From assembly GCA_934643185.1 (NCBI GenBank), contig CAKUBN010000035.1, positions 1-24,849 of the forward strand: a DNA stretch of 24,849 nt, read 5' to 3'. Shown one piece after another: positions 23,318 through 24,849 of the stretch. The notes below the pieces were generated by a model. It ran no database searches, was not told the origin of the DNA, and worked only from the letters and a program-made list of their open reading frames with translations. Position numbers and translations under genes: made by a program. The DNA is from an uncultured Eubacteriales bacterium (GTDB lineage: Bacteria; Bacillota; Clostridia; Oscillospirales; Acutalibacteraceae). The stretch's first letter is position 1. Every line of letters starts with the position of its first letter.

Positions 23318-23560
23318 ATGAAAGTTATCATCTGCATCGGCAGCTCATGTCATCTGAAAGGTTCCCGCCAGGTCGTGGAGAAGCTTCAGGCGCTCGTAAA
23401 GGAGAACCACCTCGAAGATAAGGTAGAGCTCGGCGGTACCTTCTGCATGGGCGACTGCGTAAACGGCGTCAACGTTACCGTAGACGGCGAGAAGCATTCC
23501 GTATCTCCCGACACCACTGAGGAATTCTTCCAGAAAGAGATCCTCGCAAAGGTCCAGTAA
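23318..23560 (+). CDS. Small thioredoxin-like [2Fe-2S] protein (NuoE/HydC type)
   Basis: An 80-residue protein matching the [2Fe-2S] ferredoxin domain of NuoE and hydrogenase subunits. CIGSSC (Cys 6 and 11) and GTFCMGDC hold a CxxxxC and a CxxxC pair, the known ligand spacing for this cluster. It lacks the helical N-terminal domain of full NuoE, as do many stand-alone clostridial versions next to hydrogenases. It should be a soluble electron carrier. The ATG at 23318 has CGGAG upstream; the TTG nine bases earlier is less likely. It follows rex by 86 bases, a gap with a GGAG/CTCC hairpin near 23244 and no clear promoter. Confidence 0.9.
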   Translation: MKVIICIGSSCHLKGSRQVVEKLQALVKENHLEDKVELGGTFCMGDCVNGVNVTVDGEKHSVSPDTTEEFFQKEILAKVQ

Positions 23561-23580
23561 GCATAAGAAACTAAAATTTG

Positions 23581-23607
23581 GCCGGTGCAAGCGCTTTTTG
23601 CATCGGC
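23581..23607 (+). promoter_or_regulatory. Intra-operon hairpin without U-tract
   Basis: GCCGGTGCAA (23581-23590) pairs with TTGCATCGGC (23598-23607), a 10-bp stem with one G-U pair and a 7-base loop. No T-run follows, so it is unlikely to terminate. It may be an mRNA-stabilising or processing element between the [2Fe-2S] gene and the thioesterase gene, which are 112 bases apart. Confidence 0.55.
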
Positions 23608-23672
23608 TCTCCGTGCGTAAGCCGCCGTGTGTGGCAGAACGCAGCAGAAAATAGGAAGTAAGGGTGATTTAG

Positions 23673-24059
23673 TTGTTGACAACCGGAATGAAAGGCAAAG
23701 CCGAGACCAATGTTACAGAGAAGAACACAGCCAAAGCCATGGGCAGCGGTACGCTGGACGTTTTTGCAACGCCCGCAATGGTCGCGCTGATGGAAGAGGC
23801 CGCCTGGAAGTGCGTCGCGCCGGAGTTAGAGCCGGGCATGGGCACCGTGGGCACGCTGATGAACATTCAGCACACGTCCGCTACGCCGCTTAACATGCAC
23901 GTTACGGCAGAGTGCGAGCTCACCGAGGTGGATAACCGCCGCTTGGTGTTCACGGTCAAGGCATATGACGAAGTCGGCGAGATCGGCAGCGGCACCCACG
24001 AGAGATTCATCATCAAAGATGAAAAGTTCATAGCGAAGGCGAACGCTAAGAGAGGATAA
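23673..24059 (+). CDS. FlK-like hotdog-fold acyl-CoA thioesterase
   Basis: A 128-residue single hotdog-domain protein of the family that includes fluoroacetyl-CoA thioesterase FlK. The probable catalytic set is Thr33 (FATPAM), Glu41 (LMEEAAW) and His67 (NIQHTSATP). The spacings of 8 and 26 residues equal those I recall for Thr42, Glu50 and His76 of FlK. The GSGTLDVFATPAMVALME opening is typical of this family. The natural substrate in Clostridia is unknown and fluoroacetate need not be involved. The start is set at TTG 23673 (MLTTGMKG) because AAGGGTGA lies just upstream; ATG 23688 is the alternative. It is embedded between the [2Fe-2S] and hydrogenase-like genes. Confidence 0.83.
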   Translation: MLTTGMKGKAETNVTEKNTAKAMGSGTLDVFATPAMVALMEEAAWKCVAPELEPGMGTVGTLMNIQHTSATPLNMHVTAECELTEVDNRRLVFTVKAYDEVGEIGSGTHERFIIKDEKFIAKANAKRG

Positions 24060-24064
24060 GGGGT

Positions 24065-24849
24065 ATGCCAGACTACCTGAAGCTCAAAAAGTCTAACTGT
24101 CAGAACTGTTATAAGTGCATCCGTCATTGCCCTGTTAAGTCCATCCGTTTTCAGTCCAGTCAGGCGCATATCGTAAAAGACGAGTGCATCCTCTGCGGCC
24201 AGTGCTTTGTGGTATGTCCGCAGAACGCGAAAGAGATTCGAAATGATGTGCCGATCGCCGAGATGTTCGTCAAGGGCGAATGTCCCGTGGCGGTCAGCCT
24301 TGCGCCATCCTTTGTGGCAAATTATCCGGGCGCTACCATCGAAACGATGCGTGCGGCGCTCAAAAAGCTTGGCTTTGACCGGGTAGAGGAGACCGCCGTA
24401 GGCGCATCTGTCGTTAAGACCGAATACGAAAAGATCATCAAAGAGCGCCGGCAGAGCGTCATCATTTCCACGTGCTGCCACTCTGTAAACACGCTCGTGC
24501 AGAAGTATTACCCGGAGGCTCTGCCGTATCTTGCGCATGTTTTGTCGCCGATGCAGGCGCACTGCAAGATGCTGAAGGAGGAAGACCCGGAAGTAAAGAC
24601 CGTTTTCATCGGGCCGTGCATCTCCAAAAAGGCCGAGGGCGACGAAAGCCCGTATGTGGACTGTGTGCTCACGTTCGAGGAGCTTTCCGCTTGGTTTGAA
24701 AAAGAGGGCATCACCGTGGAAGCAGGCGAGGATCACACGGAAGAAAGCCGTGCGCGCCTGTTCCCGACGACCGGAGGCATTCTGCGCACCATGGTGTGCG
24801 ATGACCCCGAGTATACATACATGGCGATCGATGGCGTGGAAAACTGCAT
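24065..24849 (+). CDS. [FeFe]-hydrogenase-like protein, sensory (HydS) type, partial at right edge
   Basis: The first 261 codons are present and the rest lies outside the window. Two [4Fe-4S] ferredoxin motifs come first: CQNCYKCIRHCP (Cys 12, 15, 18, 22) and CILCGQCFVVCP (Cys 41, 44, 47, 51). The hydrogenase large-subunit domain then begins. The L1 motif reads STCCHS (135-140) where catalytic enzymes have TSCCP, and L2 reads GPCISKKAE (183-191), close to the standard PCxxKxxE; L3 is not in view. From memory, this form is typical of clostridial group C [FeFe]-hydrogenase relatives, thought to sense H2 or redox state and often followed by a PAS domain and a SpoIIE-type phosphatase gene. AAGGGG precedes the ATG, five bases after the thioesterase stop. 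Confidence 0.88.
   Translation, partial: MPDYLKLKKSNCQNCYKCIRHCPVKSIRFQSSQAHIVKDECILCGQCFVVCPQNAKEIRNDVPIAEMFVKGECPVAVSLAPSFVANYPGATIETMRAALKKLGFDRVEETAVGASVVKTEYEKIIKERRQSVIISTCCHSVNTLVQKYYPEALPYLAHVLSPMQAHCKMLKEEDPEVKTVFIGPCISKKAEGDESPYVDCVLTFEELSAWFEKEGITVEAGEDHTEESRARLFPTTGGILRTMVCDDPEYTYMAIDGVENC

Overview
The window looks like a chromosomal segment of a Gram-positive anaerobe of the class Clostridia, most likely an Oscillospiraceae/Ruminococcaceae-type gut bacterium. The grounds are a T-box-controlled tyrS, the comEC-holA pair, the folD...dxs-tlyA-nadK-argR-recN gene order, consensus sigma-A promoters, and a Rex-linked ferredoxin/[FeFe]-hydrogenase cluster. TGA is used as an ordinary stop. 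No rRNA, tRNA, CRISPR array, insertion sequence or prophage gene was seen.

Layout. Positions 1-243 are non-coding and packed with seven consecutive inverted repeats. The minus strand then carries tyrS (ending at 244), behind a complete tyrosine T-box leader (about 1511-1822) with its own consensus promoter. Upstream of that is a minus-strand operon read DUF1294 membrane protein - HAD phosphatase - comEC - holA - RNase M5-like Toprim protein (6715 down to 1854). The -35 box of the tyrS promoter lies across the stop codon of the last of these genes.

The plus strand starts at 6803 with an exported glycoside-hydrolase-like (GHL10) protein, then a nucleotidyltransferase-fold protein and a membrane protein gene broken by an in-frame TGA. 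After a strong terminator (10124-10157) a housekeeping operon runs from 10314 to 21323 with mostly overlapping genes: yfmF, yfmH (M16-like proteins linked to EF-P modification), lgt, folD, dxs, tlyA, nadK, argR, recN, a degenerate signal-peptidase-like membrane protein and a short DivIVA-domain protein. xseA, xseB and ispA, often found between folD and dxs, are absent here.

The last part holds a LysR regulator with its own promoter, the NADH-sensing repressor gene rex, and then a redox cluster: a small [2Fe-2S] protein, an FlK-type thioesterase and the start of an [FeFe]-hydrogenase-like protein that runs off the right edge.

Most of the window is conserved housekeeping sequence. The points most worth a second look are: two tandem terminators in the tyrS leader that could be wired as a relay; the hairpin array at the left edge; a signal-peptidase-like protein without its catalytic residues, encoded with a DivIVA mini-protein; a ComEC whose nuclease domain has lost its metal motif; and the thioesterase inside the Rex/hydrogenase cluster. 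I found no convincing wholly new multi-gene system.
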